A stretch of DNA of 64,000 nt, taken from contig NZ_JAGGRI010000017.1 in the NCBI RefSeq assembly GCF_018612875.1, forward strand, positions 124,001-188,000. The letters are read 5' to 3'. Position numbers and translations under genes: made by a program. Below the pieces are notes generated by a model. The model had not been told where the DNA came from, searched no databases, and saw only the letters and a list, made by a program, of their open reading frames with translations. Positions 25,853 through 35,265 of the stretch are shown here, in pieces (positions within the stretch are counted from its first letter, which is position 1; every line of letters starts with the position of its first letter). This stretch comes from Lysobacter sp. ISL-50. GTDB taxonomy: Bacteria; Pseudomonadota; Gammaproteobacteria; Xanthomonadales; Xanthomonadaceae.

Positions 25853-28800
25853 ATGGATACGTTCCGCCGCTATGGACACCTGCTGAGGCCCGACGGCACC
25901 AACCAGTTGCAGAGACTGTTGCCCGGGCTGGAGGCGGACTATGTCGTGCCGGACGAGCGCTCGTTCGCCGATCTGCTCGACTACGCGTATAGCGTCGCAG
26001 CCGAAGTGCGTTACTACGATCTCTCCGGCCAATCCACCGGCGACTGGCAAGCGTTGCTGGAAACGTTGCTGGCCCCCGGCAGCGGGCGCATGCGCTCCAC
26101 GCAGGAGTTGCAACTGCTGTTGGCCTCGCGCTCGGACTGGCCGCCGCATCTGGTGCTGTTCCTCACCTTCCTCAAGCTGTTCCAGCACCTGCAGGACGAT
26201 CTCAACGAACTGACGCGCCGCCACTTGCTGTACTACTACGTGAAGCAGTTAGGGCTGCAGCTTCACGCGCCCGAGCGCGACTCGGTGCACGCCATCCTCG
26301 AGCTGGCGCAGAACGCGGCCGCGACGCGGCTGCCCGCAGGGACCTTGCTGGACGCTGGCAAGGACGGCGCGGGCCGTCCGCTGACCTACGCCTTGCAGAA
26401 CGAGATCGTGGTGAACGCCGCGACCGTGGCACAGCTGCGCCGCAGGGTGGTCGAGGAGGACAGCCAGCATCATCGCCGCGTGTTCGTCGCCGATGGTTTC
26501 GACGCACTCGAAGGGCCGGGTGGCTACACCTTCGGACGGCGCCAGCTGGATCTCGATGTCTCGCAGCGCTTCATGCAGGAGGCGCCGCTGGGTTTCGCCG
26601 TGGCCGCGCCCATCCTCAGCCTCGCCGAGGGCGAGCGTCGCATCACGCTGCGCGCGCACCTGCGCGCGAGCACCGCCGAGGCGGTGAATACGCAAGGTCT
26701 GACCGAGGCGGTCACGGTCGGCTTGTCGGGCGCGGAGGGCTGGCTTACGCCGGATCACGTCGTGGCCACGCTGATGGCCAATGGCGGTTCGGGCCTGCCC
26801 GCGCTGGACCTGACCATCGACATCGGCTCGGCTGCGCCCGCGATCGTTGCCTTCGATTCGGCCTTGCACGGCGCCGGCATGATCAGCGACCGACCCGTGC
26901 TGCGCTGCCTGGTGCGTGGCGCATCCGGCGCCTTCGATCTGTTCGACCGCTTCAATGTCGAGCGTATCGACCTCGCCGTGAAGGTGATCGGACTGCGCGG
27001 CGTAGTGGTGCAGAACGACGAGATCCCGCTCGACGCCGACAAGCCCATGCCGCTGTTCGGCAGCCAGCCGCGTATCGGCAGCGTGTTCTACGTGGGCAGC
27101 ACAGAGGCGTTCTCGAAGAAATTGGATTCGCTGACCTTCAACCTGGAGTGGAAGTCGCCGCCGGACGACCTGTTCGAGCACTACCGCCAGTACTTCGATT
27201 TCATCAACAACACATTGACGGACACTTTCGCGAACAACTTCCGTGTCACCGTGGACTTGTTGCACGAGCGCGTGTTCCGCCGGCTGTTGGTGAACCAGAC
27301 GCTGTTCGAGCCGGTCACCACCGACATCAACGCGATCACCGCGAATGCCAGCGCCTTCAACTTCGCGCTGCAGGGGCTGGACTACCGCGAACAACCCGAC
27401 CTGCAGGTGCCCGACACCTTCACCGCGAGCAGCCGTTCCGGCTTCGCGCGTCTGGTGCTCAGCGAACCCACGCGCGACGATTTCGCGATCTTCGCCAGCG
27501 AGGTGCCCTTCGAGGCCTTCGGCCATCCGGTGTTCGCGCGGCGTTACGCCCACCAAGCCATGGCGCTGGCGACGTGGACCTCGGGACAGAAGCCGCGGTT
27601 GCCCAGCGAGCCCTACACGCCGGTGCTGAACTCGCTGACTCTCGACTATCACGCCACTGCGACCGTGGTGCCCAATGACGACCAGCCGGCGGCGTACTTC
27701 GTGGTCGGGCCGCATGGCGCCATTCGCGCGCCGCGCGTTGCGCAGGCTCGGCTGGTGCCACAGCTGGATGGGCGCGCGGAGCTGTTGCTGGGCGTTCGCA
27801 ACCTGCAACCGCCCGGCGCGCTCACCCTGTACTTCGAGATCGACGCGGGCACGGCCACGGCGGCCAATGCGCTGGCCACCGGCGACACGACGTGGAGCTA
27901 TCTCGCTGCCGGTGACGAGTGGCGGCCGTTGAGCGCGGGTTCGCTGCTCATGGACAGCACGCTCGGGTTCCAGAGCTCGGGCATCATCGCTGTCCAGGTA
28001 CCCGCCGAGGCCACGCTGGCGCACCAGAGCCTGCCGTCGGGATTGGTGTGGTTGCGCGCAGCCATCGACCAGTCGCCTGAGAGCGCGGCGCGCACGCTGT
28101 CGATCCGGACGCAGGCGGCTCTCGCCCGCTTCGAGCCAGGCACGGCGCCGCTCGCGGATTTCGCGGCGCATCTGCGTCAGGGCCTGCCGGTCGCCACCAT
28201 CAAGGCGCTGGTTCAGCGCAACGCCGCCATCCGCGGCATCACCCAACCGCGCGCCTCCTTCGACGGCCGCGGCCCGGACAGCGATGAAGACTATATCCGC
28301 CGCGCCAGTGAACGGCTGCGTCACCGCCATCGGGCGGTCACGCCCTGGGATATCGAGCGGCTGGCGCTCGAGCGCTTCCCGGAAGTGTTCAAGGCGAAGT
28401 GCCTGCCGCACAGCGACGCCGACGGCATCGCGCGCGCCGGCCATACGGCGCTCGTGGTGGTTCCGAACCTGCGTCGCGGCGGTGTCGCGAATCCGTTGGA
28501 GCCGCGTGCGGCCGAGGAACTGTTGGCGAGAATCGTGGAGTACTTCGGCGGCCTCGCCACACCGTTCCTCAACCTGCACGTGATCCGCCCGGTATTCGAA
28601 CGCATTCGCGTCGAGGCCAAGGTGGTGTTCACGCGCGGTCGCGATCCGGGCTACTACAGCGGCGTGCTCAATGAAGACCTGCGCCGTTTCCTGTCGCCGT
28701 GGGCGTATCAGGACGGCGAGGACATCCAGTTCGGCGCGCGCATCTATCGTTCGGAGATCCTCGCCTTCATCGAAGGGCGCGAGTACGTCGATCACCTGGT

Positions 28801-29116
28801 CGGCCTGCGCATCTATCACACGTACTCGGGCAGCAAGGCCGAGGGCATCGGCACGATGGTCATCGGCGAGGATTTCGTCATTTATCCGAAGCCGAAGCCC
28901 GGTCTGGGCGAGATGCGAATGGGCGACGACTTCATCGTCGGGCGCGCGGTCGAGGCCGCCGGCACCACCCAGGCGCACGCCATCGTGGTCTCGCATCCGC
29001 AGCACCTCATCACAGCCGTGGCGCCTGGAGAAGAAGTGTGCTCGGGCGTGACCACCATGGGCATCGGCTACATGACCGTCGGTCTCGATCTAGAAGTCGG
29101 GTTGGAGACGTCATGA
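25853..29116 (+). CDS. Baseplate J-like wedge protein (Afp11-like), 1087 aa
   Basis: The protein begins MDTFRRYGHLLRPDGTNQLQ and has a helical N-terminal part followed by large beta-rich domains. The final third contains RASFDGRGPDSDEDYIRRAS, HRHRAVTPWDIERLALERFP and VVVPNLRRGG, motifs of gp6/BaseJ proteins as found in Afp11/Pvc11. It would form the main ring of the baseplate with the Afp12-like protein. The C-terminus carries several short Gly-rich strands (GIGTMVIGEDFVIYPKPKPG; MGIGYMTVGLDLEVG). The length is normal for an eCIS wedge. Confidence 0.9.
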   Translation: MDTFRRYGHLLRPDGTNQLQRLLPGLEADYVVPDERSFADLLDYAYSVAAEVRYYDLSGQSTGDWQALLETLLAPGSGRMRSTQELQLLLASRSDWPPHLVLFLTFLKLFQHLQDDLNELTRRHLLYYYVKQLGLQLHAPERDSVHAILELAQNAAATRLPAGTLLDAGKDGAGRPLTYALQNEIVVNAATVAQLRRRVVEEDSQHHRRVFVADGFDALEGPGGYTFGRRQLDLDVSQRFMQEAPLGFAVAAPILSLAEGERRITLRAHLRASTAEAVNTQGLTEAVTVGLSGAEGWLTPDHVVATLMANGGSGLPALDLTIDIGSAAPAIVAFDSALHGAGMISDRPVLRCLVRGASGAFDLFDRFNVERIDLAVKVIGLRGVVVQNDEIPLDADKPMPLFGSQPRIGSVFYVGSTEAFSKKLDSLTFNLEWKSPPDDLFEHYRQYFDFINNTLTDTFANNFRVTVDLLHERVFRRLLVNQTLFEPVTTDINAITANASAFNFALQGLDYREQPDLQVPDTFTASSRSGFARLVLSEPTRDDFAIFASEVPFEAFGHPVFARRYAHQAMALATWTSGQKPRLPSEPYTPVLNSLTLDYHATATVVPNDDQPAAYFVVGPHGAIRAPRVAQARLVPQLDGRAELLLGVRNLQPPGALTLYFEIDAGTATAANALATGDTTWSYLAAGDEWRPLSAGSLLMDSTLGFQSSGIIAVQVPAEATLAHQSLPSGLVWLRAAIDQSPESAARTLSIRTQAALARFEPGTAPLADFAAHLRQGLPVATIKALVQRNAAIRGITQPRASFDGRGPDSDEDYIRRASERLRHRHRAVTPWDIERLALERFPEVFKAKCLPHSDADGIARAGHTALVVVPNLRRGGVANPLEPRAAEELLARIVEYFGGLATPFLNLHVIRPVFERIRVEAKVVFTRGRDPGYYSGVLNEDLRRFLSPWAYQDGEDIQFGARIYRSEILAFIEGREYVDHLVGLRIYHTYSGSKAEGIGTMVIGEDFVIYPKPKPGLGEMRMGDDFIVGRAVEAAGTTQAHAIVVSHPQHLITAVAPGEEVCSGVTTMGIGYMTVGLDLEVGLETS

Positions 29117-29151
29117 GATTTCCAACATCAACACGAGCGGAGTACTGACTT

Positions 29152-30225
29152 ATGAGCAGCCAAACACGGGACTTCCTCAAGGGAGTTTTCAAGAACGGCG
29201 ACCGGCCGGACGCGAGCAATTTCACCGACCTTATCGACAGTTGCATGAACAAGGCGAGCGACGGCCTGAACCTGGACTCCGACGGTACCCTGCTGCTCGC
29301 GCGCGGCCTGCGTCTGGGCGACAGCGGCGTGGCCAACATTCCCGGTGGGCTGCGTTTCAACGGCGGCCAACTGCAGGTCAACAATGGCGCCGGCTGGAGC
29401 AACGTCGGCGGCGGTGGCAGCGGCGGATTCGCGCCCGTGGCGGGGTTCGCGGGCGCGATCGCCTACAGCGGCGGACGCGTCGGCATCGGCACGGCGGCGG
29501 CGGAGCCGGCCGCGAAACTCGAAGTGGCGCTGGGCGCGAACACCGGGCCGGCCGAACAGGTGCGCTTCGGCAACGCCATGGTCGGCAGTGGCGGCGGCCC
29601 CTTCGCCGCTTTCGCGGTGTACGGACATCGGGCATTGGGCGCGGACGTCGGCGCGGTGAATGCGAGTTACGCGCTGCGACAGTCGAACACCGGCGTGGTA
29701 CATCTCAACGCGGCGGCCGGGCAGGTGCTGAGCCTGCGTCAGAACGGCACCGACGTGCGACTGGGCATCACCGGGACCGGCAAAGTGGTGATTGGTGGCG
29801 AGTCCGAACTCGCCGGCTCGGGCGGTGCGGCGCTCCAGGTGGCCGGCAGCGCGTTCAAGAACGATGGCACCGGCACTTGGGCATTCACCTCCGACTCGCG
29901 AGTGAAGGAGGACGTGCGCGACCTGGACGCCGGCCTGGCCGAGCTGCGGCGCGTGCGGCCGGTGCGCTATCGCTACAACGGCCTGGCGGGTACGCGCGCC
30001 GGCCTCGAAGGCGTGGGCCTGCTTGGCCAAGAGATCGAGAAGGTGCTGCCCGAGACTGTTGAGAGGCTGCCAGCGGATTCCAATGCCGATGGCGTGGATG
30101 GCTTGCGCGTGTTCAATCCTTCCGCGCTCACCTACGTGCTGATCAACGCGGTGAAGCAACTCGCGGACAAAGTCGAAGCGTTGGAGCGTGCGCTGGGTGA
30201 GGCACGGACGCAGGCCGCGCGGTGA
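29152..30225 (+). CDS. Tail fibre with C-terminal S74 chaperone-protease domain
   Basis: 357 aa. The N-terminal 45 residues (TRDFLKGVFKNGDRPDASNF; FTDLIDSCMNKASDGLNLDS) are likely the particle-attachment part. The middle is Gly/Ala-rich beta (GRVGIGTAAAEPAAKLEVAL), like phage fibre shafts. The last 110 residues are a peptidase S74 intramolecular chaperone (FTSDSRVKEDVRDLDAGLAE, with the Ser-x-x-x-Lys dyad; RPVRYRYNG; GLLGQEIEKVLPETV) and a helical end. S74 domains drive trimerisation of spikes and then cleave themselves off. It replaces the adenovirus-like fibre Afp13 and probably determines target binding. Confidence 0.88.
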   Translation: MSSQTRDFLKGVFKNGDRPDASNFTDLIDSCMNKASDGLNLDSDGTLLLARGLRLGDSGVANIPGGLRFNGGQLQVNNGAGWSNVGGGGSGGFAPVAGFAGAIAYSGGRVGIGTAAAEPAAKLEVALGANTGPAEQVRFGNAMVGSGGGPFAAFAVYGHRALGADVGAVNASYALRQSNTGVVHLNAAAGQVLSLRQNGTDVRLGITGTGKVVIGGESELAGSGGAALQVAGSAFKNDGTGTWAFTSDSRVKEDVRDLDAGLAELRRVRPVRYRYNGLAGTRAGLEGVGLLGQEIEKVLPETVERLPADSNADGVDGLRVFNPSALTYVLINAVKQLADKVEALERALGEARTQAAR

Positions 30226-33200
30226 ACGAGACGCTGCACATCTCGACCGCGCCGCCCGATCGGGTGAGCCTGGACTATTCCAGGCTGCGCGAAGACGGGA
30301 TGCAGTGGATTCGCTTATGGGCCAAGGACAGTTGGACGGATCACAACGCCCACGACCCCGGCATTACCCTGCTCGAAGCCGCCAGCTACGCGATGACCGA
30401 GCTGGGGCTGAAGCTGCAGCTCGACATCGCCGACCTGCTGCGCAGCGGCGAGACTCACGCCGAGGCCGAGTTCGAACCGGCGCACCAGGTGCTGCCGGTG
30501 GGGCCGGTGAATGCGCAGGACCTGCGCGCGATGCTGCTGGATCATCCGCTGATCAGCGACGCGCAGATCTTCCATCCAGCCGACAACGAGATCGCCTTCT
30601 ACGAAGTGGATGCCGATCCACCGCTGACCTACGTGGCGCCGCTGGTGGCGCCAGTGCGCTCGCGCACTGCCGGACTCTACGAAGTGCTGGTGGAGCTCTC
30701 CAAGCTCGAGCTCAACAGCAACACCTATAAATTGCCGGTGGTGGCGGCAAGCGACACCTGGGACACCGAGATAGCGCTGCCGTACTGGGACGACGCCGAA
30801 GCCGCGCCTTTCCGCCAGCCCGTGGTGCTCAACTCCATCGCAATGATCCCCGACGCGGGAGAATTCTGGCGCGCGTTGCCCGAGAACCTCAGCTTCTTCG
30901 GCCGTATCCAGGTGAACTACACGGATCTTTCCGGTACGCCGGGCAGCGTGCAAGCCTGGGTGCTACTGCGCGTGGTGGAACAGATCGCGCAGCCCGGCCT
31001 GGTGGTGCCGGCCATCCTGGTCGCGGCGCGGACGGCGATCGAATCGAGCCTGCCTGGGTCGCCGCTGTCGCAGTTCGCAACGAATGTGCGTGACGCGGCC
31101 GTCGCCGTCGCGCAATTGGCCGAATACGTCGCCCACTGGCGAAATCTCGGCGAACAGGCGGTGCGCATCGGGCTGGCGCGGGTGCAGGAAATCGGCGTGA
31201 GCGCGCGTCTGGAGGTTACCGGCGGCATCGACGTCGAAGCGCTGCTGGCGCGCATCTTCATGGACATCGACGCTGCGCTGTCGCCGCGCGTGCGCTTTCA
31301 GTCGCTGGCGGAACGTCGCGCCGCGGAGTCCGATCCGGAGCTGATCTACGACGGCCCGCTGCTGCGCAGAGGATTCCTCGACCGCGCCAGCAGTGGTCGA
31401 GCCGTACCGGACGTTATCTACACCTCCGACATCCTGCGGCTCGTCATGCAGCGTCGCGGCGCCGGCGGCACCGATGTGGTCGCGCTTGAGAACGTGACGG
31501 AGCGAGACATCGTCGCCGTCACCGATCTCACCCTGGCGAACTTCATCAACAACCGACCCATCACCTCGGGCGCCGAGGACTGTCTGCATCTGGTGCAGAT
31601 CGCGCGCTATCGGCCGCGTCTGAGTCTGGCCAAGTCGCGCATCACCGTCGTGCGCAACGATGTCGCGGTGGCCTACGACACTGCGCGGGTGCTCAGTCTG
31701 TTCCAGACGATGCAGAAACAGGCGCTGGACGAGGCATTCACCGACGAACCGTCCCCTGTCTGGCCGGTGACCGCCGGCGACGCGCTGCCGGTGGCCGATT
31801 ACACGCCGCTGCAAATGGATCTGCCCGCGCTATTCGGCACCGGTGAGGCGGCGCTGCCGGACAGCGCTGGCACCGAGCGGCACGCTGCAGTCCGTCAGCT
31901 GCAAGGCTATCTGCTTCTGTTCGAACAGTTCCTGGGCGACATGACCGCGCAGTTGGGCAACATCAATCGCTTTTATTCCGGTAGCGGCGAGGCCGGGACC
32001 AGCTACTTCACGCGTCCGCCATTCGACCTGCCGGGCGCGCAGCGTCTGTTGCGGCGGTTCCCCGCGAGTGGCGACTGGGCCAGTTTCATCGCCGACCCGG
32101 ACAACGCGGTGGCCCGCGCGCTGCGTGACGCCGCGGAGACTCGCGAGCGCTTGCTCGACCGACGCAATCGCCTGTTGGATCACCGGCTCGCGCGCCAGGG
32201 CGAGGAAGCCACGGCCCTGGCGCAGGAGGTGCATCGCTGGGCGCGCGCGGAGCTGGATGTGCGCACGTTGCCGCCGGCGCAACAGGAGAGCCTGGTCGCC
32301 GAGCGGCGCGAAGCCGCCAACGCGCGCCTGCTGCGACTGAAATCCGCGTTGCTGCGCGAAACGCCGGAACTCAGCGCGCTGCGCTTGCTGGCTTTCAGCA
32401 ATCCCTTCCAGCGCGACTCGGAGATTCTCACCGTCGAAGCCGATGGCGCGGGCTTCCGCTGGGTGCTACGGCCGGGCGGCCAGCCGCAATTGCGCAGCGC
32501 CGCTCCCGACGCGACCGAAGTCATGGCCGCGATCTCGGCCGAGCGCGCCCTGGTCTTTGCAGGACGAGCGAGCAACTACTCCGGCTTCGACGCGGGCGGT
32601 GGCGTTTTCCGGCTGCGGCTCGCCGACGGCAACGCAGCTGCGGCGCTGGCGATCGCGGAGAGTCTCCAGACCTTCGCTTCGCTGGCCGCCGCGAACGCGG
32701 CCGCGCCGGCGCTGGCGGCGCTACTGGCCACCACGCGCATCGAAGCCTCGCTGTCGCCGCTCGAGCGGCGGGTGGCTCATCACAGCGGAATCCGCGCTGC
32801 GCGTCGACGTCGCGCGCTGCGTCCCATCAGCGACTTCTTCGAGATCTTCGACGAACCGGCGCCGCCGGGGTTGTTCGGCCGCCGCTGGCGGCTGCGAAAT
32901 GCCATGCCCGCGGGCGCAGTGTTGCTGGCCAGCGCCGTGCGCTACGACGCCGTCACGGCGGCCGGCGCTGTGGCGTTGGCGGAACAGTCCATCGGCCGCG
33001 TGCTCCGCTACGGGCCGGACGAATGGAACTATCATGTGGTTCCCGCAATCGGCGACACCTTCGCGATCGAGTTGCACGATCCCACGGGCGTGTTGCTGGC
33101 GGCGTGGCCGGGCAGCTTCACCAGCGTCGGGTCGGCGCAGGCGGGCATCGAAGCCGCAGTGGCGTTGTTGTATCGCGAGTACGGTGCCGAGACGCTCTAT

Positions 33201-33641
33201 CTGCTGGAACACTTGCTGTTGCGGCCGCAAGCGGACACGGACGCCTTCCTGTCGTTGCCCGAAGGCGAGGGGCGCGAGCGCGACCCCTACAGCCATCGCA
33301 TATCGCTGGTGCTGCCATCGGGCTACGCGCGCGACTTCACGCAGGACCCCGCCGTCGCCCCCCGCATTGCGGCGACGCCGGATCGCTTCCGCAGCGCGGA
33401 GTTCCGCCGGCACGTGGAGGGATTGATCCAGCGTTGCTGCCCGGCTCATCTGCTGGTGAAGGTGTTCTGGGTGGACCGCGAATCGCCGGCGAGCGCTTCG
33501 ACGGCGAGCTTGGACACTTTCGAGACCCGGTATCACACCTGGTTGGACACCGTGCTGATTCCGGGCGCGGCGCCCGCGGCCGTGTCCGCCGCGCGCAACT
33601 CGTTGGTGGAGGCGCTCAACGCGATCGCCAATGACACTTAA
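30222..33641 (+). CDS. Large baseplate protein (Afp12-like), 1139 aa
   Basis: GTG start overlaps the fibre stop (GTGA). The N-terminus SLDYSRLREDGMQWIRLWAK, WTDHNAHDPGITLLEAASYA and MTELGLKL is the conserved start of eCIS Afp12/Pvc12 proteins. Later segments include PALFGTGEAALPDSAGTERH, LQGYLLLFEQFLGDMTAQLG and near the end LYLLEHLLLRPQADTDAFLS. It is expected to complete the wedge ring with the Afp11-like protein. The 3' end overlaps the next gene by 11 nt. Confidence 0.9.
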   Translation: MNETLHISTAPPDRVSLDYSRLREDGMQWIRLWAKDSWTDHNAHDPGITLLEAASYAMTELGLKLQLDIADLLRSGETHAEAEFEPAHQVLPVGPVNAQDLRAMLLDHPLISDAQIFHPADNEIAFYEVDADPPLTYVAPLVAPVRSRTAGLYEVLVELSKLELNSNTYKLPVVAASDTWDTEIALPYWDDAEAAPFRQPVVLNSIAMIPDAGEFWRALPENLSFFGRIQVNYTDLSGTPGSVQAWVLLRVVEQIAQPGLVVPAILVAARTAIESSLPGSPLSQFATNVRDAAVAVAQLAEYVAHWRNLGEQAVRIGLARVQEIGVSARLEVTGGIDVEALLARIFMDIDAALSPRVRFQSLAERRAAESDPELIYDGPLLRRGFLDRASSGRAVPDVIYTSDILRLVMQRRGAGGTDVVALENVTERDIVAVTDLTLANFINNRPITSGAEDCLHLVQIARYRPRLSLAKSRITVVRNDVAVAYDTARVLSLFQTMQKQALDEAFTDEPSPVWPVTAGDALPVADYTPLQMDLPALFGTGEAALPDSAGTERHAAVRQLQGYLLLFEQFLGDMTAQLGNINRFYSGSGEAGTSYFTRPPFDLPGAQRLLRRFPASGDWASFIADPDNAVARALRDAAETRERLLDRRNRLLDHRLARQGEEATALAQEVHRWARAELDVRTLPPAQQESLVAERREAANARLLRLKSALLRETPELSALRLLAFSNPFQRDSEILTVEADGAGFRWVLRPGGQPQLRSAAPDATEVMAAISAERALVFAGRASNYSGFDAGGGVFRLRLADGNAAAALAIAESLQTFASLAAANAAAPALAALLATTRIEASLSPLERRVAHHSGIRAARRRRALRPISDFFEIFDEPAPPGLFGRRWRLRNAMPAGAVLLASAVRYDAVTAAGAVALAEQSIGRVLRYGPDEWNYHVVPAIGDTFAIELHDPTGVLLAAWPGSFTSVGSAQAGIEAAVALLYREYGAETLYLLEHLLLRPQADTDAFLSLPEGEGRERDPYSHRISLVLPSGYARDFTQDPAVAPRIAATPDRFRSAEFRRHVEGLIQRCCPAHLLVKVFWVDRESPASASTASLDTFETRYHTWLDTVLIPGAAPAAVSAARNSLVEALNAIANDT

Positions 33642-35187
33642 CCGTCATCGTATCCAGCGGCAGGTACTGGAGCTCACGGTCGGTGACGCCGCCGCCGCGC
33701 CGGGCATCCAGGAGCAACTGGCGCGCGCATGCCGCGAGCCGCTGCTCGCCGGCATGGCGTCGGTGTTCGATTCGGTGGCGCCAGCGCACGAGTTATTACG
33801 ACTGGAGCGACTAGAGATCGACGTGGGCCGTATCGAGGGCGACGACTGGGCGCCGGAGTTCGAGCGACGCTTGCTGGCCGAGTTGGAGAGGCTACTGGAG
33901 AGTCATGCCACTGAGGCGAAGCGTGAACGAGCCACTGAAATCTCCCAGGCGGACGGTGGAGAGTTCGAGGCCTTCGTATTCTTCCTGCGGCACGGCCGGC
34001 TGCCCTGGTGGGGTGCAGCTTCGGATTGTGGTTGGTCGAAAATACTCGGAGCGGCGGATGCGCGGCGCATCGAAGCACTGCGCTCCTTGCTGCACGAGGA
34101 ACCGCGGGCATTGACGCGCTTGATCAATGCCTTGGAAGACGAAGCGCTCGATACGCTGGTCGCGGGCACCGGCTCGTTGCAGGATTGCACGCTAGCCTTG
34201 CGCGAGCTGCGGCCATCGGATTCGGCCGCGTTGAATCGCCGTTGGCGCCTGAAATTCTGGAGCGCGGTGATTGCGTGGTCCATCGCGCCGCGCGACGGCG
34301 GAACGGGTGCCGGTCTGGTCCACGCGCTGCTGGCTGAACGTTGCATGCTGGCGATGGAGCAATCGCGTCAGCGACTCGATGTGGCGAGTGGATCCACGGG
34401 CAGCGGCTCGGCTGCCTTCATCAGGCCGGTGACCGTGGCTGCCTTGCCCGCGCTCTGGCGTGAATGGTGCGAAGCGGCGTTCAAGGAGATGGAACATGCC
34501 GTGCCAACCGCACCCATCGCGGGCGAACTCGTGCAAGCGGCATTCGCGTCAGGCCATCCGCAACAAGAGCCTCGAGGGCGGCGAGTCGAGTCCTCGGCAA
34601 TCGCCGACCAACTCGTGCAAGCGGGATCCGCATCAGACCGCCAACGCCAGGAATCTCGACAACGCAAAGTCGAGCCGGCGACAGGGGAGGTCATCTATCT
34701 ACCCTGCGTGGGAATCCTGCTGCTGCATCCCTTCCTTGAGACGCTGTTCCGCGACCGTGGCCTGCTGGAAGGCAGCCGCTTCGTGGACGACGAGGCGCGG
34801 CAGCGCGGCGCGCAACTGCTCGGCTATATCGCCACCGGCCGCGCCGATACGCCGGAGTACGAGCTGGGCTTCGCCAAGCTGTTGGTCGATTTGGCTATCG
34901 AGACGCCGTTGGAATCGGGTTGGCCGGAGCCATCGGATATCGCGGCCTGTGACGCCCTGCTCGCAGCGGTGCTCGGTCACTGGACCGCGCTGCGCAGCAG
35001 TTCGGCCGCGTGGTTGCGCAGCCAGTTCTTCCTGCGTGACGGCAAGCTCGAAGCGGTGGACGGCGGCCATCGCATCACCGTCGAGCGACGCGCGCAGGAC
35101 GTATTGCTGGCGCGGCTGCCGTGGGGCTTCGGCGTGATCAGCTTGCCGTGGCGAGAGCAACGAATTTTCGTGCAATGGCTGGATTGA
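33631..35187 (+). CDS. Contractile injection system tape-measure protein (Afp14-like)
   Basis: 518 aa. The N-terminus (NRHRIQRQVLELTVGDAAAA; LLRLERLEIDVGRIEGDDWA) and C-terminus (GILLLHPFLETLFRDRGLLE; LGYIATGRADTPEYELGFAK; WLRSQFFLRDGKLEA; LLARLPWGFGVISLPWREQR) match the CIS tape-measure family. The middle is variable and carries a short internal repeat (residues about 290-350: ANSCKR-like units read as GELVQAAFASGHPQQEPRGR and DQLVQAGSASDRQRQESRQR). Length of the middle sets trunk length; this is a rather short family member, which would predict short particles. Confidence 0.88.
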   Translation: MTLNRHRIQRQVLELTVGDAAAAPGIQEQLARACREPLLAGMASVFDSVAPAHELLRLERLEIDVGRIEGDDWAPEFERRLLAELERLLESHATEAKRERATEISQADGGEFEAFVFFLRHGRLPWWGAASDCGWSKILGAADARRIEALRSLLHEEPRALTRLINALEDEALDTLVAGTGSLQDCTLALRELRPSDSAALNRRWRLKFWSAVIAWSIAPRDGGTGAGLVHALLAERCMLAMEQSRQRLDVASGSTGSGSAAFIRPVTVAALPALWREWCEAAFKEMEHAVPTAPIAGELVQAAFASGHPQQEPRGRRVESSAIADQLVQAGSASDRQRQESRQRKVEPATGEVIYLPCVGILLLHPFLETLFRDRGLLEGSRFVDDEARQRGAQLLGYIATGRADTPEYELGFAKLLVDLAIETPLESGWPEPSDIAACDALLAAVLGHWTALRSSSAAWLRSQFFLRDGKLEAVDGGHRITVERRAQDVLLARLPWGFGVISLPWREQRIFVQWLD

Positions 35188-35265
35188 GGGGAGTGCGGGC
35201 TGAGATCAAGGCGCTATTGCGACCGATCAAGCCGGACAGGGTCATCATTCAACAGGGAGTAACCC

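Noticed and set aside
26249-29005. 918-aa minus-strand frame
   Set aside because: It is antisense to the baseplate wedge gene; GC-rich codon bias keeps the frame open.
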